A DNA stretch of 64,000 bases from CAWJAP01 sp963834365 (GTDB taxonomy: Bacteria; Acidobacteriota; Vicinamibacteria; Vicinamibacterales; Vicinamibacteraceae), in contig CAWIBS010000022.1 of assembly GCA_963834365.1 (NCBI GenBank), positions 1 to 64,000 of the forward strand. The letters are read 5' to 3'. The notes under the pieces were generated by a model. That model was not told the origin of the DNA, did not search any database, and was given only the letters and a program-made list of their open reading frames with translations. Positions 8,456 to 18,722 of this stretch are shown here, in pieces. The stretch's first letter is position 1, and the number at the start of each line of letters is the position of its first letter. The translations under genes and the position numbers were made by a program.

Positions 8456-9109
8456 CTCTTGAGTGCTATTCAACATCCGTGGACGAGAAGCCCGTGAACA
8501 CGTCGCGAATCCGCGCCGTCACGCACTCCCCGAATGGCGACCCGCTGCAGTCCCCGAACACAGAGACAATCTGCGCGTGCAGTTCGCTGCCGAGCCTGTC
8601 GGTCAGTGCGCCCGCTTCTTCGCCTTGCCCTCAACACTGCGACTGCGCAGGGCACTGGCGCTGGCGAAGTGCCGCGACTTCATCGTCATTGGCGCCATCG
8701 CGGCGCTGAAGTCGCCCTGCTCGGCCTCGAGCTCGGCGGCGAGCGCCTCGATCCTTGACGGGGCCGGGGCGGGTGTTCTGGTGGTCGTACGTCGAAGAGC
8801 GGCAGGCTCTCGGGTTGTTGCACCGCACCGATCGACCATTGCTGGTCATGGTCTGCAAGCTCGTATCGAGACTCGACGGGGGCATGGGCCTGAGGCAGTT
8901 CGACGTGGTGAGACGCCTGCTCGAAGCGTTGTGCGTGACCCCTGGGACTCGTTGCAAGCTACGCGCACCAAAACCCGCGGGGGCGGGGGTGCAGGTGTCA
9001 ACCACTGGGATCGGGCGCGCGCTCGATCTTGCGGTCCTGGGGAGCGGCCGAGTGGTCGCTGCGCCCCAGTTCGCGCGCCGGCGGCGCCAGCAGGACGTGG
9101 AGTCCAGCG
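8456..9109 (+). other. 650-base stretch without a recognisable gene
   Basis: Long open frames exist on both strands here, but all are Arg/Ala-rich frames of the kind GC-rich DNA produces by chance. None has a ribosome-binding site with a family motif. I see no RNA gene or clear repeat. It lies directly before a prophage protease remnant, so it may be decayed phage DNA. Confidence 0.4.
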
Positions 9110-9276
9110 ATGGCGCATGAATATCGAGTTGAATACAAGCGCACGCTGGCCGCGCTCCCGACTGGCGCCGCGCCGGCGCCCGGCGACAGGGAGGGCGTGT
9201 TCCAAGCGCGGGTCGCCTAGTTTGGCAACGTGGACAGCTACGGCGACCGCCTGCTGCCGGGGCCTTTCGCGCCTCG
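9110..9276 (+). pseudogene. Phage prohead protease (HK97 type), N-terminal remnant with in-frame TAG
   Basis: ATG 9110 opens MAHEYRVEYKRTLAALPTGA, then GDREGVFQARVA, an in-frame TAG at 9218, and FGNVDSYGDRLLPGPFA. The block VFxAxVAxFGNVDxxGDrxxPGaF is the conserved N-terminal start of HK97-type prohead maturation proteases. The catalytic His/Ser region is absent because the sequence switches to an IS110 fragment. It is the only clear structural phage gene trace in the window. Confidence 0.55.
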
Positions 9277-9390
9277 AGGAAGCGCACATCAAGCTCTCAA
9301 GCCTCGTCTCTGATCTGTTGGGCATCAGCGCCCGCCGCATGCTGCAGGCGATCGCCGAGCGCTTGCTGCAGATCCGAACGATCGGCGGTC
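9277..9390 (+). mobile_element. IS110-family transposase, internal remnant
   Basis: The frame reads EEAHIKLSSLVSDLLGISAR and RMLQAIAE, matching the linker between the RuvC-like and Tnp_20 halves of IS110 transposases (VHIKLxSVxSDVLGVSGRxML). Similarity fades after about 30 residues. It is fused to the prohead-protease remnant and cannot be active. It covers a different part of the transposase from the IS110 piece at 4208. Confidence 0.55.
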
Positions 9391-9830
9391 ACCTGCGCGG
9401 TCATGCCCAGCGCTTTCTCGCGCAATGCCAGGCGATGAGCGGTCTCAAGACAAGGGCTGACACCATCGAGCCTGAGGACGATGCGAAAGATGCCTCGTAC
9501 CGGGCGTGATCTGCGCCGGCTGGCGAAGGGACCTCGCCTCTGCGCGGCAGCACTACGCGGAAGCAGTCGATGCCGACGCTGGCCATAGAGAGCGAGTTCG
9601 GTTAGCTCTTCTCAGGTGCGCGATGGTTGCGGCGACTCGTGGTTGGTGGCGGGTCGCCCGTCGACTGGCCCGGGCCCACCAATCCGGATCAAGCCCAGCT
9701 CGACACTGTGCGATGATTCGGCTCGCCCGAGCGCTGGCGCACAAGATCGCGCCAGCGGCGGCGTGTTGGCGGGATGCAGTCGCTCGAGCCACGCATCGAA
9801 CATCCTGATCGATGAGGGTCATCGATCCCC
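9391..9830 (+). other. 440-base stretch without a recognisable gene
   Basis: Only chance-type open frames are present. No RNA gene, family motif or ordered repeat could be found on either strand. It separates the phage/IS debris from the cytochrome cluster and may contain that cluster's promoter; GAGGGTCATCG lies just before ATG 9831. Confidence 0.35.
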
Positions 9831-11355
9831 ATGGAACCAGCCGAACCTCCCGCGACGGATCGTCTCTCTCGGACCACTGCGCTCGCGGTCGCCATCCCCG
9901 CCATCCTCGTCCTCGCCGCCTTGCCCTTCCTGCGGATCGGGGACGGCACGAGCCTCCCTCAACTTTCCTTGTTCCTCGGACGGTTCCACCCGACCCTGCT
10001 GCACCTGCCCGTCGCCTTGCTGCTCCTGGCGCTGCTGCTGGAAGTGATCCGCCTCCCCGGGCTGGTGCGCGTCGCGCCGAGCTTTCCGGCCATCGTCCTC
10101 GATTCCGTCCTCTGGCTTGCGGCGCTCAGCGGCTTTGCCGCCGCTGTTGCGGGGTGGCTCCTGTCGCACGAAGGGGGCTACGACGCAGCGGCTCCTCGAC
10201 CGGCACCTCTGGAGCGGCGTCGCCACCGCCATCGGCGCCTTCGTGTGCGTGGTGCTGCGATCGCTGGCCGTCGCGCGGCCGGACCGGGCCGTCCTGCAGC
10301 GCCTGGCCACCGCCGTCGTCGTTGGCCACGTGCGGCACGATGATCGTCGCCGCTCACGCCGGCGGCAGCCTGACGCACGGCGAGGACTACCTGACGGAGC
10401 ACGCGCCCGCACCAATCCGTCGCCTGGCGGGTCTTCCCATCCCTCGCGATCGCTCGCTCGAGCTTCGCACGCCGATCGCCGATCGCGCGGTCTTCGACGG
10501 CGTGGCCCTGCGCATCTTCGAACGGCACTGCACCTCGTGCCACAACCCAGGCAAGCTCAAAGGCGACCTGAAGCTGGACACGTATGACGGCGTCCTGGCT
10601 GGCGGTCTGTCGGGGCCTGTCGTGATCGCGGGGGCTCCCGCTGAGAGCGAGCTCCTGAAGCGGCTGCATCTTCCCCTCGACGACAAGAAGCACATGCCGC
10701 CGAAGGGACGGCCGCCCCTGACCGACGACGAGTCGGCCGTCCTGACCTGGTGGGTCGAGGCCGGTGCTCCCGCAGCGGGGACGCTCCGGACATTGAAGGC
10801 GCCAGCCGAGATCCGCGTCGCGTTCTCGAGGAGCCTTCCGGAGGCGGAGCGGCGGGCGGTCGAGGAGCTTCAGCATCGCCAGGCCGCCGAGTACGAGACC
10901 ACGCTCGCGGCCGTGCGGGCGGCGGTTCCCGGATCGCTGCGGGCGATCCTGCCTGGGGAGCGTGACCTCGAGTACACGGCGGCGGTCGCAGGCGCGGCCT
11001 TCGGCGATGCCGAGCTCGAGAAGCTGGCGGCGGCGGGCAAGCGATCTGATCTGGCTCGACCTCTCGCGTACGGGGATCACCGACGCGGGCCTGAAGGTGC
11101 TGGGAAAGATGCCGAACCTGGAACATCTCGACCTGCGCGGGACGGCCGTGGGGGACGCCGGCCTGGAGGCGCTCGCCCCGCTCCACAACCTCCAGACGCT
11201 CGGTCTCTACGGCACCGCGGTGACGGACGCGGGACTTCCGGCGCTGCAACGACTGTCCTGGCTTGAGACGGCTCTATGTCGGCGGCACCAGGGTGACGGC
11301 GCCAGGTCTTGCGATCCTTGGAAGGACCCGGAAGGGGCTGCACATCTCGCCTTGA
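9831..11355 (+). CDS. Membrane c-type cytochrome with DUF2231 and LRR regions (planctomycete type), frameshifted
   Basis: Reconstructed as one protein of about 500 residues. The N-terminus has several membrane helices, including GRFHPTLLHLPVALLLLALL, the DUF2231 signature. Next comes a planctomycete-type cytochrome domain with one haem site (IFERHCTSCHNPGKLKGDLK at about 10520-10570, with MPPKGRPPLTDDE downstream). It ends in leucine-rich repeats of the ITDAGLKVL/VGDAGLEAL type and a tail LYVGGTRVTAPGLAIL before TGA 11353. At least three frameshifts break it (near 10190, 10310-10340, 11045 and 11270). Such proteins accompany DUF1549/DUF1553 and DUF1501 proteins in Planctomycetes and Acidobacteria, as here. 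Their biochemical role is not established. Confidence 0.7.
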
Positions 11356-11402
11356 GTTCTTGCGCCTCCGCGCGCCGGGACGACTATCCTTCGCAGCACG
11401 CC

Positions 11403-14400
11403 ATGAGAGGCTCGCGGGTCCTGCTGCTCGCGTCGGTCCTGCCGGTGGCCCTCGTCGCCGCGGCGGCGGCGCCGTTCGTGTCCTGGCGCAAGGCCGACCC
11501 GGCGCCCGCGACGGCCGCGGCGCCGGCGCCGGCCCTCCCGGACACCATCTCCTTCAACCAACACATCCGTCCGATCTTCGTCGCCAACTGCTTCCGCTGC
11601 CATGGAGTCCGATCCGGGCACACGAGAAGCGGAGCTTCGCCTGGATCGGCCCGAATTCGCCTTCGCGCCCCGAGCCAACGGACAGCCGGTGATCGTCAAG
11701 GGCGACCCCGGACGAAGCGCGCTCGTGCGGCGCATCACGTCGAGCGATCCCGAGACGGTCATGCCGCCGCCCGAGACGCACAAGACCCTGGGCGCCGCGC
11801 GAAATCGCGCTCCTCGAGCGCTGGATCAAAGAGGGCGCGCCGTACGAGCCGCACTGGGCCTTCATCAAGCCCGAGCGCCCGGCGCTCCCCGAGGTCCGCC
11901 AGGCGGGACTCGTCTCGAATCCCATCGACCGCTTCGTCCTGGCCCGGCTGGAAGAAGAGGGACTCACGCCCAACCCGGAGGCCGATCGTCACACCCTGAT
12001 CCGGCGCGTCACGCTGGACCTGACGGGGCTGCCGCCAACCCCCGCGGAGATCGACGCGTTCGTCCGTGACACATCCCCGAAGGCCTACGACGCGCTGGTC
12101 GACCGGCTCCTCGCGCGTCCGAGCTACGGCGAGCACCGGGCGCGCTACTGGCTCGACGCCGTGCGCTACGCCGACACCCACGGCTATCACTTCGACAACT
12201 ACCGCAGCATCTGGCCCTACCGCGACTGGGTGATCGACGCCTTCAACGCCAACCAGCCCTTCGACAGGTTCACGCAGGAGCAGATTGCCGGGGACCTGTT
12301 GCCGAAGGCCACGCCCAATCAGTTGATCGCGACGGGCTACATCCGGGCGGGAATGAGCACGAACGAAGGGGGGACCATCCCCGAGGAGAATCTGGCGAAC
12401 TACGCGACGGATCGCGTCGAGACCACGTCGCAGGTCTGGCTGGGGCTGACCATGGGCTGCGCGCGCTGCCACGACCACAAGTTCGACCCGATCAGCGCGA
12501 AGGACTTCTACAGCATGGCGGCGTTCTTCCGGAACACGACGCAGCCCGCCATGGACGGCAACGTCATGGACTCGCCGCCGGTCCTCCGCATCCCACGGGC
12601 AGAGGACGCCACACGCTACGCCGCGCTGCCTGACGAGATCGAAGCCGCCAAACAGGCCTACGACTTCCACCTCGAGGCCGCCGAGCCCGCCTTCATGAGC
12701 TGGCAGCAGACGCAGGGGCCGGAAGACCTTCCGACGATCGCGGACGAACGGCTCGAGCTCCGCCTCCTCTCCGACCCAGCCGAGCCCGCCACCCTGCGCA
12801 ACGTGGTCGCTCCGGATCGGCCGTTCACCTTCACCGGAGGAAGACCGCAGGTGGTGAGCTCACCCCTCGGTCCGGCGCTCCGTCTGGCGACGGGCGTCAC
12901 CGCCGATCTGGGCATCGCTCGGCGACATCGAAGCCGATGAGCCATTCTCCGGCGGCGCCTGGGTTCAGGTCACCGACAACGTCGACGGCGCGCTGCTGGC
13001 CCGCATGGACGTCGCCAACGGCTACCGCGGGTGGGACCTCTGGATGAAGGGCAGCCGCGCCGGACTCCAGATCATCAGCTCCTGGAATCAGGACGCGCTG
13101 CGGGTCCTCGCGCGGGGACCGGTGTCGTCGGAAGGGTGGCACCATGTCTTTGTCACCTATGACGGCTCGCGAAAGGCCAAAGGCGTCAGGGTCTACTACG
13201 ACGGCAAGCCGCAGAGCGTCTATGAGGAGGTGGATTCGCTGCGCGGGTCCATTCGGACGAAGACGCCGCTGCGCCTGAACCGACGCAGCACCGGCGAGGG
13301 GGCCGGCGGTGCGGCCGTCCACGACGTCCGTTTCTATCGACGGGTCCTGACGACGCCAGAGGTGCAGGTGCTGGCCCGTCGCGGCGTGCTCGAGGCGGCC
13401 CTCGCCGCGCCTCCGGCCGCGCGAACCAAGAAACTGCTGCAGCCCCTGCGGGACTACTACTTTGCCTTCATCGACGCGGACGCAAGGCGCCTCCAGCTCG
13501 CGCGGGATACGCTGGTCGACGAGTTCGAGGCGGTGAAGTCCCGCTCGAAGGTGACCCTCATCGCCAGCGAGAAGAAGGGCAGAAGCCCTTCGCGCGGATT
13601 CTCATCCGGGGCCAGTACGACCAGGAGGGCGACCGAGTCGGCGCCGCCGTCCCAGCGATTCTCCCGCCCCTGCCCGAAGGGGCGCCCGCCAACCGCCTGG
13701 GACTGGCGCGGTGGCTGACCCAGCCGGACCACCCACTCACCGCCCGCGTCAACGTCAACCGCTTCTGGGCCCAGGTCTTCGGCCAGGGGATCGTCTCGAC
13801 CGCCGGGGAGTTCGGCATCACGGGCGAGCCTCCGGCGAACCCGAAACTGCTCGACTGGCTTGCCGTGGAGTTCCGCGAGTCGGGATGGAACGTGAAGGCC
13901 CTCTTCCGGCTCATGGTGACGTCCGCCGCCTACCGCCAGTCCGCGGTCGCGAGCAAAGAGAAGCTGGAGAAGGACGCCGACAATCGCCTGCTCTCCCGGG
14001 GGCCGCGCTTCCGGATGCACGGCGAGATGATCCGCGACCTCGCCCTTCGGGCCTCGGGTCTGCTGTCCGCGAGGATGGGCGGCCCGAGTGTCAAACCCTA
14101 CCAACCGCCGGGCATCTGGGAAATCGTGGCGATGGAGGAGAGCAACACGAAGATTTACGTGCCCGACCGGGGCGAGGGCAACTATCGCCGCAGCCTCTAC
14201 ACCTTCTGGAAGCGCGCGGCCCCGCCGCCGGCCATGGAGACCTTCAACGCGCCCACGCGCGAGCAGTGCGCCGTCGACCGCGAGCGGACGAACACACCGC
14301 TGCAGGCCCTGGTGACGTTGAACGACGTCCAGTTCGTCGAGGCGTCCCGCCGCCTCGCGGAGGTCGCCATCGTGGAGCGGGGGCGAGACGATGCCGGGCG

Positions 14401-14638
14401 CCTCGACGCCATGGCCCTGCGTGTTCTGAGCCGCCCGCTCGCGAGCGCCGAGCAAGAGGCCCTGAAGCCCGTGGTCCGGGACCTCCGTCAGCAATACGCC
14501 GCCGACGGCAAGGCCTCGAAGGCGCTCGTCACCATCGGCGACTCAGCTCCAAACGCATCGATTCCCGTCCCCGAGCTTGCGGCGTGGACCATGGTGGCGA
14601 GCCTGTTCTTCAATCTCGACGAGGCGCTCAACAAGTGA
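11403..14638 (+). CDS. PSD1-type cytochrome, DUF1549/DUF1553 protein with LamG insert, frameshifted
   Basis: About 1,070 residues when joined. Order of parts: signal peptide (MRGSRVLLLASVLPVALVAA); cytochrome haem site IFVANCFRCHG; MPPPETHKT; DUF1549 (NPIDRFVLARLEEEGLTPN, TLDLTGLPPTPAEID, WLDAVRYADTHGYHFD, second CARCHDHKFDPI site near 12463); a LamG/concanavalin-like insert (WVQVTDNVDGALLARMDVAN, GWHHVFVTYDG) at about 12955-13400; DUF1553 (LTARVNVNRFWAQVFGQGIV, RTNTPLQALVTLND), ending at TGA 14636. Frameshifts near 11605, 11797, 12918 and 13582 each need one or two bases removed. The stop overlaps the next start (GTGA). Known as a fixed partner of DUF1501 proteins; suspected to act on polysaccharides, unproven. 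Confidence 0.75.
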
Positions 14639-16110
14639 TCCCGAAGACGCGTTCCGCGTGCTGCTCCGGCGGCGACGATCTGGCGATGACCCGGCGCGAG
14701 CTCCTGGCTCAGGCCGGCCGGGGCATCGGCTCGGTCGCGATCGCGTCGATGCTCGGAGGCTCGAGGATGTTCGCCGGGGGCACGAACGGCCTGCCGAACC
14801 TGCCCCATTTCCGCCCGAGGGCGCGTCGAGCCATCTGGCTCTTTCCGGCCGGCGCGCCTTCGCAGCTCGATACCTGGGACTACAAGCCAAAGCTGCGCGA
14901 GATGTTCGGAAAGGAGCTGCCGGGATCGGTCCGCGGCAACCAGCGCCTGACCACGATGACCGCCAGCCAGAAGGGCTTTCTGGTCGCGCCCAGTCTCTTC
15001 ACCTTCGCCCAGGCTGGGCAGAGCGGGACGTGGGTGAGCGAGCTGTTTCCCTGGACCGCGCAAGTCGTCGACCGGCTCGCCGTCGTCAGGTCGCTCCACA
15101 CCGAGGCCATCAACCACGAGCCCGCCACCATCGCCGTCAACTCGGGCAATCAGCTTCCGGGGCGGCCGTGCCTCGGGTCCTGGCTCTCGTACGGCCTCGG
15201 GAGCCTGAACGAGAACCTCCCGACCTTCGTGGTGATGACGTCGACCTACACCAACAAGTCGAACGTCCAGGCGCTGTCCGCGCGGATGTGGAGCAGCGGC
15301 TTCATTCCCGCCCGGCATGCCGGCATCTCCGTGCGGGGCGCGGGCGACCCGGTGCTCTACCTGAGCGACCCTGCCGGCGTCGACCGGACGGCGCGGCGGA
15401 GGATGCTCGACGGCGTGCAGGCGCTCAACGCGCGGCAGGCGGAGGCGCTCGGCGACCCGGACACCGAGACGCGTATCGCGCAGTACGAGATGGCGTTCCG
15501 CATGCAGTCCTCGGTCCCGGAGCTCACGGATGTCTCCGGTGAACCAGAGTCAGTGCTGGGGCTGTACGGCGCCGACGTGCGCACGCCGGGCACCTTCGCC
15601 GCCAACTGCCTCCTGGCGCGCCGCATGATCGAGCGCGGGGTCCGCTTCGTGCAGATCTACCACCGCGGTTGGGACTCCCACACCAACCTCCCGCACCAGC
15701 ATCGTCTGCAAGCCAGGGATACCGATCAGGGAACCTTCGGCTTGATCACGGACCTCGCGCAGCGCGGCCTTCTCGAAGACACGCTCGTCATCTGGGGCGG
15801 GGAGTTCGGGCGCACCGTCTACTCGCAGGGCACGCTCAAGGCGGACAACTACGGGCGCGATCACCACCCGCGCTGCTACTCGATGTGGCTCGCCGGCGGG
15901 GGGGTCAAGGCGGGAACGGTCTTCGGCGAGACCGACGACTTCAGCTACAACATCACGAAGGACCCCGTGCACCAGCGAGACCTGCACGCCACCATCCTGA
16001 ACCTCTTCGGCCTGGATCACGACGCCTTCACCTTCCGTCACCAGGGCCTCGACCAGAGGCTCGTCGGGGTCGAGGAGCCCGCCCACGTCGTGAAGGGCCT
16101 CCTCGCCTAG
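14635..16110 (+). CDS. DUF1501 protein (sulfatase-like fold), Tat-type leader
   Basis: 491 residues from GTG 14635, which overlaps the upstream stop; an ATG at 14686 in the same frame would give MTRRELLAQAGRGIGSVAIA, a twin-arginine leader, and the coupled GTG leaves that leader internal by 17 residues as in many family members. Conserved DUF1501 blocks follow: RRAIWLFPAGAPSQLDTWD, SLHTEAINHEPATIAVNSGN, IERGVRFVQIYHRGWDSHTN, DTLVIWGGEFGRTVYSQG and GRDHHPRCYSMWLAGGGVK. The fold is alkaline-phosphatase/sulfatase-like, with metal-site Asp/His in WDSH and GRDHHP. It is exported, uninterrupted, and is the last gene of the cytochrome cluster. Function is unproven. Confidence 0.88.
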   Translation: MIPKTRSACCSGGDDLAMTRRELLAQAGRGIGSVAIASMLGGSRMFAGGTNGLPNLPHFRPRARRAIWLFPAGAPSQLDTWDYKPKLREMFGKELPGSVRGNQRLTTMTASQKGFLVAPSLFTFAQAGQSGTWVSELFPWTAQVVDRLAVVRSLHTEAINHEPATIAVNSGNQLPGRPCLGSWLSYGLGSLNENLPTFVVMTSTYTNKSNVQALSARMWSSGFIPARHAGISVRGAGDPVLYLSDPAGVDRTARRRMLDGVQALNARQAEALGDPDTETRIAQYEMAFRMQSSVPELTDVSGEPESVLGLYGADVRTPGTFAANCLLARRMIERGVRFVQIYHRGWDSHTNLPHQHRLQARDTDQGTFGLITDLAQRGLLEDTLVIWGGEFGRTVYSQGTLKADNYGRDHHPRCYSMWLAGGGVKAGTVFGETDDFSYNITKDPVHQRDLHATILNLFGLDHDAFTFRHQGLDQRLVGVEEPAHVVKGLLA

Positions 16111-16734
16111 TGTGCCGGCCGTGTAGGTCGTGACATTCGTCGCGGAGCGCGCCGCCCCGCATGGTGGCAGCGCCGGGGCGTTGCGGCAGCGGCAACGCCG
16201 TCGTCGGCACTAGGTCGTGTCGGAGGTGTTAATCTGTCGCTCCGCCGCTCGAATCATAGAGAGCTTGAAAGCGAGTCACTCGCGGACGTGTTTGGCTGCT
16301 CACGTGTTCGACAGTCCGGCGCTCCTCCAGCCTCTCGAGTTCGGTCGGCGCTTGGGCGCGGCGCTTGCGCGCTTGGTCCGTCAGGGCGGCTGTGAGCAGC
16401 TTCCCAATCTCGAAGTTATCGGACAGCTTCAGCGGTTTCGCCGATCCACGACCAGGGGGGTGCTAATCCCGCCATCTCCGTAAATAAGCTTGGGTTTACA
16501 GATACTTACTGATGTTGCGTGGCTATGTCGTACCATGACGCTCTGCACTAGTGAACGCGACTTCTCCCCAGCTCCGGACCACAAGGTGGAGGGCGGGTAG
16601 AATCAGCAGGTTCAGAGCGACTGCGGCGGAACGAACTCGGAGGGGCCCTGACCGACCTCCCGACTGGTGGCGGCACTCCGGTCCACCAGCCACGATCGGA
16701 GTGACTGTGTGGTCGGTGCTGGCGCCGAGAGCTC
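16111..16734 (+). other. 620-base intergenic stretch
   Basis: I find no supportable gene. A minus-strand frame in the middle reads LKLSDNFEIGKLLTAALTDQ without a start codon or a family I recognise. AT-richer sequence around 16485-16520 (AATAAGCTTGGGTTTACAG) is unusual for this DNA and may hold promoter elements for the kinase gene downstream, but no clear -35/-10 pair could be assigned. Confidence 0.35.
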
Positions 16735-17952
16735 ATGACTGTCATCGTCGCCACTCTTCTTGGCGTCCTCGCGATCCAGGCGGCGGTGATTGCCGCCTTG
16801 CTGCGCCAGCGACGGGCGCTCCGCCAGAGCGAGGCGTTTTTCCGCCACTTGGCAGACGGCGCGCCCATGATCATGTGGACGACGCGACCAGATACGACAC
16901 TCGACTACTTGAACAAATACTGTGTTGAGTTCACGGGAGTGCCGCTGCAAGAGCTGCTCGGAGACGGTTGGTTGAAGGCTGTCCATCCGGACGACGTCAA
17001 TCGCATTCTGGATATTTACGTCCCAGCGATCGAAGCTCGCCGGCCGTTCTTGATGGAGTACCGTCTCCGACGAGCTGACGGCATCTACCGGTGGGTTCTG
17101 GATTCCGGCATTCCGAAGTATGAACCGGATGGCCGCTACACCGGTTACATCGGCTGCAGCTTCGATATCACCGAGCGCAAGGAGTCGGAAGAGGCGCTGC
17201 TCGCGAGCCAGCGAGAGATTCATCATCTGGCCGGGCGCTTGATTGAAGCCCAAGATGCCGAACGGGCACGCATTGCACGCGACCTGCACGACGACGTGAG
17301 TCAGCAACTCGCCGGCTTGTCGATTGCGTTCAGCGGTCTGCAAGAGGATCTTGGTATTCTTCCGATAGGCGCGAATCTGGAACAGACCTTGCGGACCTTC
17401 CAGCAGCGTACCGCGGCGCTCGTTCAGAACGTCCGTCACCTTTCGCACGACCTGCATCCGACCGTGCTCCGACACGCCGGCCTGGTGGCCTCGCTTTCCA
17501 GCCATTGTGCGGACCTCCAACGCATGCACCGTACGGTGTTGACGTGTAGTGCGGAAGGAGATTTCGAATCCGTCTCGTCAGAAGCGTCGCTCTGCCTCTA
17601 CCGGATCGCGCAAGAGGCGCTACGGAATGTGATCGCGCATGCCGGAGCCTCCCGGGCCGACGTCCGACTCCTCTGCGCCGGAGGCGACGCGGAGATGACG
17701 ATCACGGATGATGGGAAGGGCTTCAATTTCGATGGCTCTGTCGAACAAGGCAAGGGTCTGGGCCTCGTCAGTATCATTGAGCGGGCCAAACTCGCTGGAG
17801 GCACCGTCACGATTGAGTCGGACGTCTCAAGAGGAACGCGCGTGTGTGCCCGAATTCCGGCGAACGCGGCCGCGAGTGCGACTGCCGGCTCCGGCGACAC
17901 GAGCGCGTCGCGCGAATTGCGTCCGGCGGAAGTAGCACGGGTGGGACGTTGA
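16735..17952 (+). CDS. PAS-domain sensor histidine kinase (NarX/HisKA_3 type)
   Basis: 405 residues: one N-terminal membrane helix (residues 4-24), then a PAS domain (about 32-150; MIMWTTRPDTTLDYLNKYCV, GYIGCSFDITERKE), a HisKA_3 dimerisation/phosphoacceptor region with ERARIARDLHDDVSQQLAGL (phospho-His at 185), and a HATPase_c domain (YRIAQEALRNVIAHA, TDDGKGFNF, GKGLGLVSIIER). There is little periplasmic sequence, so the stimulus is probably intracellular or redox, sensed by PAS. The cognate NarL-type regulator starts 10 bases after its stop. A truncated near-copy of its first 60 codons lies at 22968. Confidence 0.92.
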   Translation: MTVIVATLLGVLAIQAAVIAALLRQRRALRQSEAFFRHLADGAPMIMWTTRPDTTLDYLNKYCVEFTGVPLQELLGDGWLKAVHPDDVNRILDIYVPAIEARRPFLMEYRLRRADGIYRWVLDSGIPKYEPDGRYTGYIGCSFDITERKESEEALLASQREIHHLAGRLIEAQDAERARIARDLHDDVSQQLAGLSIAFSGLQEDLGILPIGANLEQTLRTFQQRTAALVQNVRHLSHDLHPTVLRHAGLVASLSSHCADLQRMHRTVLTCSAEGDFESVSSEASLCLYRIAQEALRNVIAHAGASRADVRLLCAGGDAEMTITDDGKGFNFDGSVEQGKGLGLVSIIERAKLAGGTVTIESDVSRGTRVCARIPANAAASATAGSGDTSASRELRPAEVARVGR

Positions 17953-17961
17953 GAGTGACCT

Positions 17962-18597
17962 ATGCACCGAACCACTGTTCTCCTCGCTGACGACCACGCG
18001 ATCGTGACAGAAGGCCTCGCCGGCCTCCTCACGAAGCACGACTTGGACGTCGTGGGCGCGGTTACCGATGGACAGTCGCTCATCGACGCCGCCAAGCGGC
18101 TTCGCCCGGACGTCATCGTCACCGACCTGTCGATGCCGGGTCTCACCGGCCTCGATGTGCTGGCCCGTCTCAAGGCTGAACACGTGGACAGCAAGGTCAT
18201 CGTCTTGACGATGCACCAGGATGCGAACCTCGCGGTCGTCGCCATCCGTGGCGGGGCGTCCGGGTTTCTGCTGAAGGAGTCGGCCGGTCACGAGCTGGTC
18301 GCCGCCATTCGCCAGGCTGTGGAAGGCCGGGTCTACCTCACGCCCGCCCTGACCAAGGGTGTCATGGAACGGATGGCGGGCTCCTCGGACGAGGCCCAGC
18401 CGCAACTGACAGTGCGGCAGCTTGACGTCTTGCGACTGATCGTCAAGGGCCAGCGCATGAAGGAAATCGCTGCGAATCTTGGCCTGTCCGTCCGAACGGT
18501 CGAGACCTACAAGTACGAGATGATGGAGACCCTCGAGCTGCACTCCACGGCGGAACTCGTGCGGTATGCGCTCGACCGCCGGCTCACGCTGGACTGA
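17962..18597 (+). CDS. NarL/FixJ-family response regulator
   Basis: 211 residues: receiver domain (acidic pair D10-D11, phospho-acceptor D55 in VIVTDLSMPG, conserved Lys in GFLLKESAGHE) followed by a LuxR-type helix-turn-helix (LTVRQLDVLRLIVKGQRMKE, IAANLGLSVRTVETYKYEMM). It is the partner of the HisKA_3 kinase immediately upstream (GAGAGTGACC between them). It binds DNA as a phospho-dimer in the characterised family; targets here are unknown. Confidence 0.93.
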   Translation: MHRTTVLLADDHAIVTEGLAGLLTKHDLDVVGAVTDGQSLIDAAKRLRPDVIVTDLSMPGLTGLDVLARLKAEHVDSKVIVLTMHQDANLAVVAIRGGASGFLLKESAGHELVAAIRQAVEGRVYLTPALTKGVMERMAGSSDEAQPQLTVRQLDVLRLIVKGQRMKEIAANLGLSVRTVETYKYEMMETLELHSTAELVRYALDRRLTLD

Positions 18598-18722
18598 TCG
18601 CCGCCAGAGGCGACCGGCTATCTACCTCGTAGTTTTTCGGGTCTCGGCGAGGGCATTTTTCGGGCCCTCACACTCGTAGTTCCCCTCTCCTATCTGCGAA
18701 GGCACTGCGGCAAGAATGCCCG

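Noticed and set aside
8463..9509. 348-residue plus-strand frame
   Set aside because: No start signal or family similarity except a short IS110 piece at its end; chance frame in GC-rich debris.
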